This document shows positions 23,060-30,502 of a stretch of DNA of 36,863 bases, piece by piece (the stretch's first letter is position 1; each line of letters begins with the position of its first letter). The position numbers and the translations under genes were made by a program. The notes beneath the pieces were generated by a model. It ran no database searches. It saw only the letters and a list, made by a program, of their open reading frames with translations, and was not told the origin of the DNA. Source of the stretch: an uncultured Paraprevotella sp. (GTDB taxonomy: Bacteria; Bacteroidota; Bacteroidia; Bacteroidales; Bacteroidaceae); contig CALUNJ010000017.1 in NCBI GenBank assembly GCA_944321975.1, positions 1-36,863 on the forward strand, written 5' to 3'.

Positions 23060-24241
23060 ATGAAAAGGGTTTTGTATGATAGCAGTGCTTTTGACATGCA
23101 GACGCACGGTGGCGTTTCGCGCTGTTTTGCGGAGTTATATACCCGTTTGCCTGAAAACATTTCCGCACGGATAGGAGTCATAGAAACGAATAACGTATAT
23201 TTGCAGCAACTGGGGTTCAACACTTCAGGGTATTTGTATGGGCAATTTGCCGGGAAGGGGAATTTCCTGGGCAAGAAAGCGCTATATAAGTTGTATTATA
23301 GTTTCTATTACCACCATTACATCCGTTGGGACCGTTGGCCGCACCATAACCGGGAATATAGCATCAGGCTGTTGAAGGAACAAAAGTTTGATGTGTTCCA
23401 TCCGACGTTTTTTGATGACTATTTCTTGGATTATTTGGGCGGCAAGCCTTTTGTGCTGACGGTGCATGACATGATTCCGGAGCTTTTCCCTCAATATTAC
23501 GACAGAAACGATCCCCAGATCGTCCGGAAGAAGATACTTATGCCCAAGGCGGCCCATATCATAGCCGTGAGCGAGAAGACGAAAGAAGACATTGTGCGTT
23601 TGACGGACATTCCGGAGGAACGGATTTCCGTGGTGTATCATGGAGCCAGCATGCGTCCTTATGTGGCTTCGCCAGACTCTTTGTTTGATTTTCCTTACAT
23701 CTTGTATGTGGGCGACCGCAACTTGTACAAGAACTTCAGGCTGTTTTGTGCCGACGCGAGGGCGGTGCTCTTGCGCCACAAGGATGTGCAGGTCGTTTGC
23801 ACGGGGAAGCCTTTCACGGAGCAAGAGAAGGCGTTTTTGGCCGCGTTGGGGCTTGGGGGCCGTTTCGTCCACAAGTTTGTGGAAACGAATCAGATGATGT
23901 TCGACCTCTACCATGGGGCGTTGGCATTCGTCTATCCTTCTGAGTATGAAGGCTTCGGGATTCCGATTCTGGAGGCTTACAAGGCCGATTGCCCGGTGAT
24001 GCTCAACCGGGCAAGTTGCTTCCCTGAAATCGCGGGTGAGGCGGCTTTGTATTTTTCGGCCGGCAAGGTCGGAAGCATGAGTTTCGCCGAGCAGTTCGAA
24101 CAATTATATGCTTGGTCCGATTCCGAGCGGGAGGCTTTCTTGCAGCGGCAGAGGATGCGCCTGAAACTTTTTTCATGGCAGGAGTCTGCAAAGAAACTGG
24201 CGACTATTTATGAAAAAGTAGCGGAAAAACAGCAGAAATGA
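23060..24241 (+). CDS. GT4 glycosyltransferase
   Basis: A 393-residue GT-B enzyme. MKRVLYDSSAFDMQTHGGVS gives the glycine-rich N-terminal loop, VLTVHDMIPELFPQYY and AAHIIAVSEKTKEDIVRLT close the first domain, and YILYVGDRNLYKNF starts the second. The GT4 signature AFVYPSEYEGFGIPILEA carries the two Glu residues that bind the donor. The frame is open from 22883, but I chose the ATG at 23060 because the family start MKRVLYD is there and the upstream part is unlike protein in this family and contains the -7 box. The next gene overlaps by ATGA. Such enzymes often add mannose or a related sugar; the sugar here is not known. Confidence 0.9.
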   Translation: MKRVLYDSSAFDMQTHGGVSRCFAELYTRLPENISARIGVIETNNVYLQQLGFNTSGYLYGQFAGKGNFLGKKALYKLYYSFYYHHYIRWDRWPHHNREYSIRLLKEQKFDVFHPTFFDDYFLDYLGGKPFVLTVHDMIPELFPQYYDRNDPQIVRKKILMPKAAHIIAVSEKTKEDIVRLTDIPEERISVVYHGASMRPYVASPDSLFDFPYILYVGDRNLYKNFRLFCADARAVLLRHKDVQVVCTGKPFTEQEKAFLAALGLGGRFVHKFVETNQMMFDLYHGALAFVYPSEYEGFGIPILEAYKADCPVMLNRASCFPEIAGEAALYFSAGKVGSMSFAEQFEQLYAWSDSEREAFLQRQRMRLKLFSWQESAKKLATIYEKVAEKQQK

Positions 24242-25101
24242 AATATACTGTAATCACATTGAATTTGAATAATCTGGATGGGCTGAAGAAGACGGTCGAC
24301 TCCGTGCTGCGCCAGACCTGCAAAGATTATGAATATATCGTAGTGGATGGAGGCTCTACGGACGGGAGCAAGGAATATCTGGCAGCCACGGAGGGCATAA
24401 GCCGGTGGATCAGCGAGCCGGACAAGGGCATCTACAACGCCATGAACAAGGGGATTGCCATGGCGCATGGCGAATATTGCATATTCATGAATTCTGGCGA
24501 CCGCTTTTATGACGAGAAGGTGCTGGAGAGCGTGGCTCCCAGTTTGAACGGGGGGGACTTTTATGTGGGGAACATCGTTTTGGTCCTGAACGAAAAGGAA
24601 GAATATGTGAAGTCTCCGAAAGTGATGACCCTGGACACCTTGTTGAATGGATTCATTTACCATCAGTCGACTTTCACGAAGACCTCGTTGCTGAAAAAAC
24701 GGCCTTATAACGAGCAGAACAAGTTGGTGTCGGATTGGGAGAAATTCTTGAAGGAATGGTTCCTGTATGACAAGACCTACACCCATGTGGATGTCATCAT
24801 CTCCTATTTCCCGCTGGATGGCATTTCTTATACCCGGCAGGATCTGGTGTGGAAAGAGCGCACGGGAGTGTTGAACCGTTTTGTCCCCCGCCACATCTTG
24901 GAGTCTTATGACCGCCACCGGCAAGAGGAAGAACGGAAACGGGAGGAAATGGCCCATCCGTTGAAAAGGAAAATCGACTCCGCGATGGTCAAGAAGCCGA
25001 TCGAGAGGGATTGCAAGATATTGAGAAATGCCTTTAAGTACTTGTGCAAGGACGTGTTCAACTTCCTTTTTGCGCATCGGAAATACAAGGACGGTTGCTG
25101 A
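24238..25101 (+). CDS. GT2 glycosyltransferase, first of a tandem pair
   Basis: A 287-residue GT-A enzyme: YTVITLNLNNLDGLKKTVDS, VVDGGSTDGSKEYL (35-48), ISEPDKGIYNAMNKGIAMA (58-76) and YCIFMNSGDRF (80-90). This is the WcaA-like branch in which MNSGD replaces the usual DxD. Its start overlaps the GT4 stop as ATGA. It closely resembles the next gene: by hand alignment 77 of the first 111 residues are the same, and both end with an RDCKxLRNAFKxLxKD block. A duplication followed by change of acceptor or sugar is likely. Confidence 0.87.
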   Translation: MKYTVITLNLNNLDGLKKTVDSVLRQTCKDYEYIVVDGGSTDGSKEYLAATEGISRWISEPDKGIYNAMNKGIAMAHGEYCIFMNSGDRFYDEKVLESVAPSLNGGDFYVGNIVLVLNEKEEYVKSPKVMTLDTLLNGFIYHQSTFTKTSLLKKRPYNEQNKLVSDWEKFLKEWFLYDKTYTHVDVIISYFPLDGISYTRQDLVWKERTGVLNRFVPRHILESYDRHRQEEERKREEMAHPLKRKIDSAMVKKPIERDCKILRNAFKYLCKDVFNFLFAHRKYKDGC

Positions 25102-25202
25102 GCCTGCCGTGCCTTGCGTTTCCTTTTTCAAGGGGCTTTTTCCATTCGCCCCGGATGGGGGAAGGACGCACCCGGATGGCATGAAATAAAAAGGCGAAGG
25201 AA

Positions 25203-26027
25203 ATGAAAGTGACAGTCATCACAGTGAATCTCAACAATCTTGAGGGGCTGAGGAGAACGGCGGAATCCGTCATGGCTCAGACCAGCAAGGATTTTGAGTA
25301 TATCATCATGGACGGTGGGTCTACGGATGGAAGCAAGGAGTATATCGCAAGCCTTTCGCGGGTGGACCGTTGGACGAGTGAACCGGACAGGGGCATCTAC
25401 CATGCCATGAACAAGGGAGTGGCCTTGGCCCGCGGCGAATATTGCATATTCATGAATTCCGGGGATGCTTTCTGCAACGGCCGGGTGCTGGAATCCGTGA
25501 TTCCGTATCTGGCCGGAGGGGATTTTTATGTGGGGCGCGCCATTTTCATGGAAGGGAAAAAGCGGAAGAAAACGGAATATCCCCCGCAAGCCATGTCGAT
25601 CGGCTTCCTCCTGCAAGGTTCCATCAACCATCAGGCCACGTTTACGCGGGTGGCGCTTCTGCGCGAATGCCCCTACAATGAACGCCACCGGATCATATCC
25701 GACTGGGAACTGTTTTTCAGGGAATGGCTGCTGCGCGACAGAAGTTATTTCCCTTTGCCCGTCACGGTGGCCTATTATGACATGGGGGGCATATCTTCCA
25801 CGAAGGAAGCGCTGGTGGAAGAAGAGCGGGAAGAGGTGATGGGCGGGCTGATTCCCCGGAACATATTGGATAAATTGCGGGCGGAGCAAGAGTCGTCTTC
25901 TTTGGAATGGAAGGTGCGGCGGGCCATGTGGAAGCCGCCCGTCAGGCGGGATTGCAAACTCTTGCGCAATGCCTTTAAGTTCTTGTTGAAAGATTTGGCC
26001 CGCCATCTGTTCAGGCCACGGCCGTGA
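25203..26027 (+). CDS. GT2 glycosyltransferase, second of a tandem pair
   Basis: A 274-residue paralogue of the preceding enzyme with the same motifs: MDGGSTDGSKEYI, SEPDRGIYHAMNKGVALA and CIFMNSGDAF. Differences gather in the middle (about 112-190), where acceptor binding is expected. The 101-base gap before it contains a weak inverted repeat, CCTTG/CAAGG, followed by CTTTTT, so partial termination between the two is possible. It is the last gene of the plus-strand glycan cluster and faces the ABC transporter gene. Confidence 0.87.
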   Translation: MKVTVITVNLNNLEGLRRTAESVMAQTSKDFEYIIMDGGSTDGSKEYIASLSRVDRWTSEPDRGIYHAMNKGVALARGEYCIFMNSGDAFCNGRVLESVIPYLAGGDFYVGRAIFMEGKKRKKTEYPPQAMSIGFLLQGSINHQATFTRVALLRECPYNERHRIISDWELFFREWLLRDRSYFPLPVTVAYYDMGGISSTKEALVEEEREEVMGGLIPRNILDKLRAEQESSSLEWKVRRAMWKPPVRRDCKLLRNAFKFLLKDLARHLFRPRP

Positions 26028-26159
26028 GTCCGTGCTGCGATTTCGGAGGGTCGGGGGCGGTGCCTTCCCGTTAAGGTTAGGTCGCGCTGTCGTACATTCG
26101 TTTGCCGTGTGGCGGGACGCCGCCCTCCAGGCGAGACTTGTTGGTGCACGGAACCAATC

Positions 26160-26184
26160 GCATTTTCCCGCAGAAGGAAAATGC
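26160..26184. terminator. Hairpin between convergent glycan and ABC transporter genes
   Basis: GCATTTTCC (26160-26168), a 7-base loop and GGAAAATGC (26176-26184) form a perfect 9-bp stem in the 205-base space between the 3' ends of two convergent genes. A short T run (26194-26198) follows on the plus strand after nine bases. A two-way transcription stop is the natural reading. Confidence 0.5.
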
Positions 26185-26232
26185 CTGAGGCGATTTTTGG
26201 GGGATGAAGCCATCCGGCATGCAGGCTGTTGT

Positions 26233-28068
26233 TTATAAGCTCTGCATGTCGTTCAGTTTCTTGTAGTAGCCGTTCAGGGCGATGAGTTCCTCGTGAGTGC
26301 CGCGTTCCACAATCTCGCCTTCAAAGAGCACGCAGATCTCGTCGGCGTTCTTGATGGTGCTGAGCCGGTGGGCGATGGCAATGGTCGTGCGCGACTTCAT
26401 CAGGCGTTCCAACGCCTCCTGTACGAGGCGTTCCGATTCGGTGTCGAGGGCCGAGGTGGCTTCGTCGAGAATCAGGATGGGCGGGTTTTTCAAAATGGCG
26501 CGGGCGATGCTGACGCGCTGCCGTTGGCCGCCGGAGAGACGCCCGCCGCGGTCGCCGATCATGGTGTCATAGCCTTTTTCGGATTCCATGATGAAGTCGT
26601 GGGCATTGGCGATCTTGGCCGCTTCAATGACTTGCTCCATGGTGGCATTTTCCACGCCGAAGGTGATGTTGTTGTAGAACGTGTCGTTGAACAGGATGGC
26701 TTCCTGGTTCACGTTGCCGATCAAGGAGCGCAGGGCGGAGATGGACACGTCCTTCACATTCTTGCCGTCGATGAGCAGTTCGCCTTCGTTGATGTCGTGG
26801 TAGCGCGGCACCAAGTCCACCATGGTGGATTTCCCGGAACCGGATTGTCCGACAAGGGCGATGGTTTTGCCTTTGGGCACTTTCAGGTTGATGTGTTTCA
26901 GCACCGGCCGTCCGGGAATGTAACTGAACGACACGTCGCGGAACTCCAATTCTTTTTCGAAATCCTTCAAGGGTTTCGGGTGTTGCGGCTCCTTGATGGG
27001 GTTTTCGGCTTTCAGGATCATGTCGATGCGGTCCATGCTGGCCAGTCCCAGCGGGATGTTGTAAAATGCCCTTGAGAATTCTTTCAGCGGGTTGATGATG
27101 CTGTAAAGGATGATCATGTAGTAGATGAAAAAGGAAGCATCGATCATGGAATAGCTGTTGAGGATGAGCGAGCCGCCAAACCACAGGACGATGACGATGA
27201 CACACGTGCCGAGAAATTCGCTCATAGGGTGGGCCGAACTTTGGCGGATGACCATTTCGTTCATGGCGTTGCGGAATTCATTGTTGATTTTGGCAAAGCG
27301 TTGCGACATTTTGTGCTCGGCGATAAAAGCCTTGATGATGCGCAGTCCGCCCAACGTCTCGTCCAGTTGGGCCATGATGTCGCCCCATTGGGCCTGGGCC
27401 ACCACGGACTGGCTTTTCAGCTTGCGGCTGATGATGCCCATCAGCCAGCCAGCGAACGGGAGCACGATGAGCACGAAAAGCGTGAGCTGCCAGCTGATGG
27501 TGAAGAGGGTGATGAAGCACACGATCAGGGTGATCGGGTTGCGGATCAACATGTCGATGGAGCTGGTGATGGAATTTTCCACCGCCGAAACGTCGGCGCT
27601 CATGCGGGCGATGATGTCGCCCTTGCGCTCTTCGGAGAAAAAACTCAGGGGGAGTTTCAACACCTTGTTGTAAACTTCGATGCGGATGTCGCGCACGATG
27701 CCCGTGCGGAGCGGCACCATGACGGCGGAAGAGGCAAAGTAGCCGGCTGTTTTCAGCAAGGTCATGAAAATCAGCAAAAGCCCCATCATGACGAGGGTGA
27801 AGAACGCGCCGTTCTGGTCAATAATGTAATTGATGAAGTAGTATCCGTTGTTGATGATTACGTCCTTGTCCAGGTGGTGGATGTCCATCGGCATGTACTC
27901 ATACTTGGTGGTGTCTGTTTTGAACAGGATGTTCAGGATGGGGACAATCGCTCCAAACGAGAACACGTTCAGCCATTGTGATAAGAAGTTCAGTATGACT
28001 GCCCAAGTCAAATACTTACGGTAAGGCTTCATGTATCGCTTGAGCAAGGAAAAGAATTGCTTAATCAT
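26233..28068 (-). CDS. MsbA-like ABC transporter (fused permease and ATPase)
   Basis: A 611-residue half-transporter that would work as a dimer and flip lipid A-core or a related lipid across the inner membrane. Six membrane segments fill about residues 1-330. The ATPase part has Walker A GQSGSGKST, the signature LSGGQRQRVSIARAIL, Walker B PILILDEATSALD and the switch His in AIAHRLSTI. The frame extends to 28095, but the ATG at 28068 (MIKQFFSLLKRYMKPYRKYL) fits the family and lies after the promoter box at 28092-28100. Its position beside the glycan cluster supports LPS export, although multidrug-type transporters look alike. Confidence 0.88.
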   Translation of the reverse strand: MIKQFFSLLKRYMKPYRKYLTWAVILNFLSQWLNVFSFGAIVPILNILFKTDTTKYEYMPMDIHHLDKDVIINNGYYFINYIIDQNGAFFTLVMMGLLLIFMTLLKTAGYFASSAVMVPLRTGIVRDIRIEVYNKVLKLPLSFFSEERKGDIIARMSADVSAVENSITSSIDMLIRNPITLIVCFITLFTISWQLTLFVLIVLPFAGWLMGIISRKLKSQSVVAQAQWGDIMAQLDETLGGLRIIKAFIAEHKMSQRFAKINNEFRNAMNEMVIRQSSAHPMSEFLGTCVIVIVLWFGGSLILNSYSMIDASFFIYYMIILYSIINPLKEFSRAFYNIPLGLASMDRIDMILKAENPIKEPQHPKPLKDFEKELEFRDVSFSYIPGRPVLKHINLKVPKGKTIALVGQSGSGKSTMVDLVPRYHDINEGELLIDGKNVKDVSISALRSLIGNVNQEAILFNDTFYNNITFGVENATMEQVIEAAKIANAHDFIMESEKGYDTMIGDRGGRLSGGQRQRVSIARAILKNPPILILDEATSALDTESERLVQEALERLMKSRTTIAIAHRLSTIKNADEICVLFEGEIVERGTHEELIALNGYYKKLNDMQSL

Positions 28069-28091
28069 AAAATCCAAATGTACATAACCGT

Positions 28092-28124
28092 GCAAAGGTA
28101 TGGAAAAATATTTAGGCAGCCAAC
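28092..28124 (-). promoter_or_regulatory. Promoter of the MsbA-like gene
   Basis: Minus-strand TACCTTTGC (28092-28100) is a full -7 match; GTTG (28121-28124) lies upstream with a 20-base spacer. The leader to the ATG at 28068 is about 20 bases. Confidence 0.6.
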
Positions 28125-28247
28125 GCGGGAACTGTTTTTTGCTGTTTTTTCTTGCTTTTTATGGACTAGGCCCGGCTTCTTTCGCGCGTGTCGCCAGGGG
28201 ATACTTGTGGCTTGGCGGCAAAGAAGGGCGAACTTTGGAGGATAAAT

Positions 28248-28280
28248 TTTGTCTGTGTGGAATAAATCTCTTATTTTTGC
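28248..28280 (+). promoter_or_regulatory. Promoter of tetR-fabG-rluA
   Basis: TTTG (28248-28251), a 20-base spacer and TATTTTTGC (28272-28280): a full match to the consensus. It ends only seven bases before the ATG at 28288, so the leader would be very short. The longer frame beginning at 28249 falls inside this promoter and is ruled out as a start. Confidence 0.75.
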
Positions 28281-28287
28281 ATTCGTT

Positions 28288-28878
28288 ATGCCTGCTTCGA
28301 AGACAAGAGAGAGATTAGTGGATGTGGCTCGGCAGTTGTTTGCCAAACAAGGTCTGGAGAACACGACAATGAACGACATTGCGCTGGCTTCCGGAAAGGG
28401 GCGCCGCACGCTTTATACTTATTTCAAGAATAAGGAAGAGATTTATTTCGCGGTCATTGAGACGGAACTGGAGCGGCTTTCCGCAAAATTGTTCGAAGTG
28501 GCGGGACGGAAGATGGATTTGGAGGAGAAACTGGTGGAGATGATTTATGTGCATCTGGGTTCCATTAAAGAGGTGGTGTTGCGGAACGGCAATTTGCGGG
28601 CCGAGTTTTTCCGGAACATCTGGATGGTGGAGAAGGTGCGCAAGCATTTTGACCAGAAGGAGACGGAGTATCTCATCAACATCCTGAAGGAAGGCAACGC
28701 CAGCGGAGAATTTGCGGTGGAGAATGTGGCCTTGGTGGCCGACGTGGTGCATTATTGTGTGAAAGGCCTGGAGGTTCCTTACATTTACGGGCGGTTGGGC
28801 GAAGGGTTGAAGAAGGCGGAGACCCGCCAGATCGTGAAGACATTGATACACCGCGCCTTGCGGAGCGAGCATGCATGA
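28288..28878 (+). CDS. TetR-family transcriptional regulator
   Basis: A 196-residue one-domain-plus-ligand-pocket repressor. The N-terminal helix-turn-helix is clear: KTRERLVDVARQLFAKQGLE, then TTMNDIALASGKGRRTLYTYFKNKEEIYFAVIE. The all-helical C-terminal part (about 60-196) would bind an unknown ligand. I chose the ATG at 28288 (MPASKTRERL) because of the promoter just upstream. It is followed after 33 bases by fabG and then by a pseudouridine synthase gene, so it may respond to a fatty-acid-related signal, but nothing in the sequence proves this. Confidence 0.88.
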   Translation: MPASKTRERLVDVARQLFAKQGLENTTMNDIALASGKGRRTLYTYFKNKEEIYFAVIETELERLSAKLFEVAGRKMDLEEKLVEMIYVHLGSIKEVVLRNGNLRAEFFRNIWMVEKVRKHFDQKETEYLINILKEGNASGEFAVENVALVADVVHYCVKGLEVPYIYGRLGEGLKKAETRQIVKTLIHRALRSEHA

Positions 28879-28911
28879 GGCGTATTTTTTTAATGCTTAA
28901 ATAGATATATT

Positions 28912-29658
28912 ATGGGATTATTGACTGGAAAGACAGCGTTGATCACGGGCGCAGCCCGTGGAATTGGCAAGGCGATTGCCTTGAAGTTTGCCGCAGAAGG
29001 CGCAAACGTGGCTTTTACGGACTTGGTCATTGACGAAAACGGCAAGGCCACGGAAGCCGAGATTGCCGCTTTGGGCGTGAAGGCCAAGGGGTATGCTTCC
29101 AATGCGGCTGATTTTGCCCAGACGGAAGACGTGGTAAAGCAAGTGAAAGAAGAGTTTGGCGCGATAGATATTCTGGTGAACAATGCGGGCATCACGAAGG
29201 ACGGATTGATGCTTCGCATGACGGAAGCACAGTGGGACGCGGTGATTGCCGTGAATCTGAAGTCGGCTTTCAATTTCATCCACGCCTGTGTGCCTGTGAT
29301 GATGCGCCAGCGTGGCGGTTCGATCATTAACATGGCCTCGGTGGTGGGCGTGCATGGCAATGCCGGCCAGTGCAACTATGCGGCATCCAAGGCCGGCCTG
29401 ATCGCCTTGGCCAAGTCTATCGCGCAGGAGATGGGGGCGAAAGGCATCCGTGCCAATGCGATTGCGCCGGGATTTATCGAAACGGCCATGACTGCGGCGT
29501 TGCCGGATGACGTGCGTGCGGAATGGTGCAAGAAGATTCCTTTGCGCCGTGGGGGTACGCCGGACGACGTGGCCAACGTGGCTCTTTTCCTGGCTTCCGA
29601 CTTGTCGTCGTATGTGTCGGGCCAGGTCATCCAGATCGATGGCGGCATGAACATGTAA
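28912..29658 (+). CDS. fabG: 3-oxoacyl-ACP reductase
   Basis: It reduces beta-ketoacyl-ACP with NADPH in fatty acid elongation. The 248-residue short-chain dehydrogenase has the cofactor loop TGAARGIGKA (12-21), NNAG (90-93), the catalytic S143 (INMASVVG), Y156 and K160 (YAASKAG), and IAPGFIETAMTAALPD near the substrate site. It ends in the FabG-type VIQIDGGMNM. It lies between tetR and the rluA-like gene, the latter starting three bases after its stop. Other short-chain dehydrogenase roles are possible, but length and C-terminus fit FabG well. Confidence 0.92.
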   Translation: MGLLTGKTALITGAARGIGKAIALKFAAEGANVAFTDLVIDENGKATEAEIAALGVKAKGYASNAADFAQTEDVVKQVKEEFGAIDILVNNAGITKDGLMLRMTEAQWDAVIAVNLKSAFNFIHACVPVMMRQRGGSIINMASVVGVHGNAGQCNYAASKAGLIALAKSIAQEMGAKGIRANAIAPGFIETAMTAALPDDVRAEWCKKIPLRRGGTPDDVANVALFLASDLSSYVSGQVIQIDGGMNM

Positions 29659-29661
29659 CGG

Positions 29662-30342
29662 ATGGACGTCGTTTACGAAGACAATCATCTTGTCATCGTC
29701 AACAAGAGGGCTTCGGAAATAGTCCAAGGCGACAAAACGGGCGACAGGCCTCTTGTGGAGGATGTGAAAGAGTATATCAAGCGAAAATACCACAAGCCGG
29801 GGAATGTGTTCCTCGGCGTGGTACATCGTTTGGACCGTCCCGTGAGCGGGCTGGTGATCTTTGCCCGTACGAGCAAGGCGCTGGCGCGCTTGAATGAAAT
29901 GTTTCGCACGAAGGAGGTGCGGAAGACTTATTGGGCCATCGTGACCTGTTGTCCTGCATCGCCCGAGGGGGAATTGAGGCATTGGCTGGTGCGCAATGAG
30001 AAGCAAAACAAATCCTATGCTTACGAGGAGGAAAAGCCGGGAGCCAAGCTTGCCATTCTCGATTACAGGCTTATTGGCCGTTCGGACCGCTATTTTTTGC
30101 TGGAGGTCGACTTGAAGACCGGCCGTCACCATCAAATCCGTTGCCAGCTGGCCAAGATGGGTTGCCCTATAAAGGGCGATTTGAAATACGGCGCGCCACG
30201 CAGCAATCCGGATGGAGGCATCAGTCTGCATGCACGCCGGGTCTGTTTCATTCACCCGGTGTCGAAGAAAGAAATCACGGTGGAGGCATCGCTTCCGGAG
30301 GAACGCTTGTGGCATAGCTTCCGTGCCGTGGACGAGTCCTGA
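29662..30342 (+). CDS. RluA-family RNA pseudouridine synthase
   Basis: It converts uridine to pseudouridine in rRNA or tRNA. The 226-residue protein has only the catalytic domain and no S4 domain. The signature HRLDRPVSGLVIFARTSKA carries the catalytic D58, and RKTYWAIV, LEVDLKTGRHHQIRCQLAKMG, KGDLKYGA and SLHARRVCFIHP follow as in RluA/TruC-like enzymes. The ATG lies three bases after the fabG stop. A strong terminator follows at 30346. Which uridine it modifies cannot be read from the sequence. Confidence 0.9.
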   Translation: MDVVYEDNHLVIVNKRASEIVQGDKTGDRPLVEDVKEYIKRKYHKPGNVFLGVVHRLDRPVSGLVIFARTSKALARLNEMFRTKEVRKTYWAIVTCCPASPEGELRHWLVRNEKQNKSYAYEEEKPGAKLAILDYRLIGRSDRYFLLEVDLKTGRHHQIRCQLAKMGCPIKGDLKYGAPRSNPDGGISLHARRVCFIHPVSKKEITVEASLPEERLWHSFRAVDES

Positions 30343-30345
30343 AAC

Positions 30346-30370
30346 GCTCCGTTTTCGGGGCTTTTTTTTT
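30346..30370 (+). terminator. Rho-independent terminator after the rluA-like gene
   Basis: The stem GCTCCG/CGGGGC (30346-30351 and 30356-30361, one G-T pair) has loop TTTT and is followed by nine T. It begins three bases after the stop codon and cleanly ends the tetR-fabG-rluA unit. Confidence 0.8.
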
Positions 30371-30404
30371 AGAATCCGCAAAAACGCTGCTTTTTCTTTT
30401 GGCA

Positions 30405-30432
30405 TGTTACATTGGCCAAGATTTGTGTTACA
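30405..30432 (+). promoter_or_regulatory. Direct repeat TGTTACA-N14-TGTTACA before GH97
   Basis: TGTTACA occurs at 30405-30411 and 30426-30432, exactly 21 bp apart, so both face the same side of the helix. The pair ends 30 bases before the -7 box at 30463. Similar TGTAAC pairs with the same spacing precede the GH31 gene. A site for an activator that binds direct repeats (AraC-type or hybrid two-component type) is inferred. Confidence 0.5.
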
Positions 30433-30462
30433 AAAGGAAAAGCCTGTTCGTGTAGTTTCTTT

Positions 30463-30470
30463 TATCTTTG
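30463..30470 (+). promoter_or_regulatory. -7 box of the GH97-esterase-GH43 operon
   Basis: TATCTTTG matches TAnnTTTG and lies 32 bases before the GH97 ATG. No TTTG is found at the usual distance, which fits a promoter that depends on an activator. Confidence 0.6.
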
Positions 30471-30502
30471 TAGCTGGAAAAATATTAAAATCGTATTTTA
30501 TA

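Noticed and set aside
28918..30405. Open frame of 495 codons on the minus strand, opposite fabG and the rluA-like gene
   Set aside because: Antisense to two well-recognised genes, with no motif of its own and no promoter.
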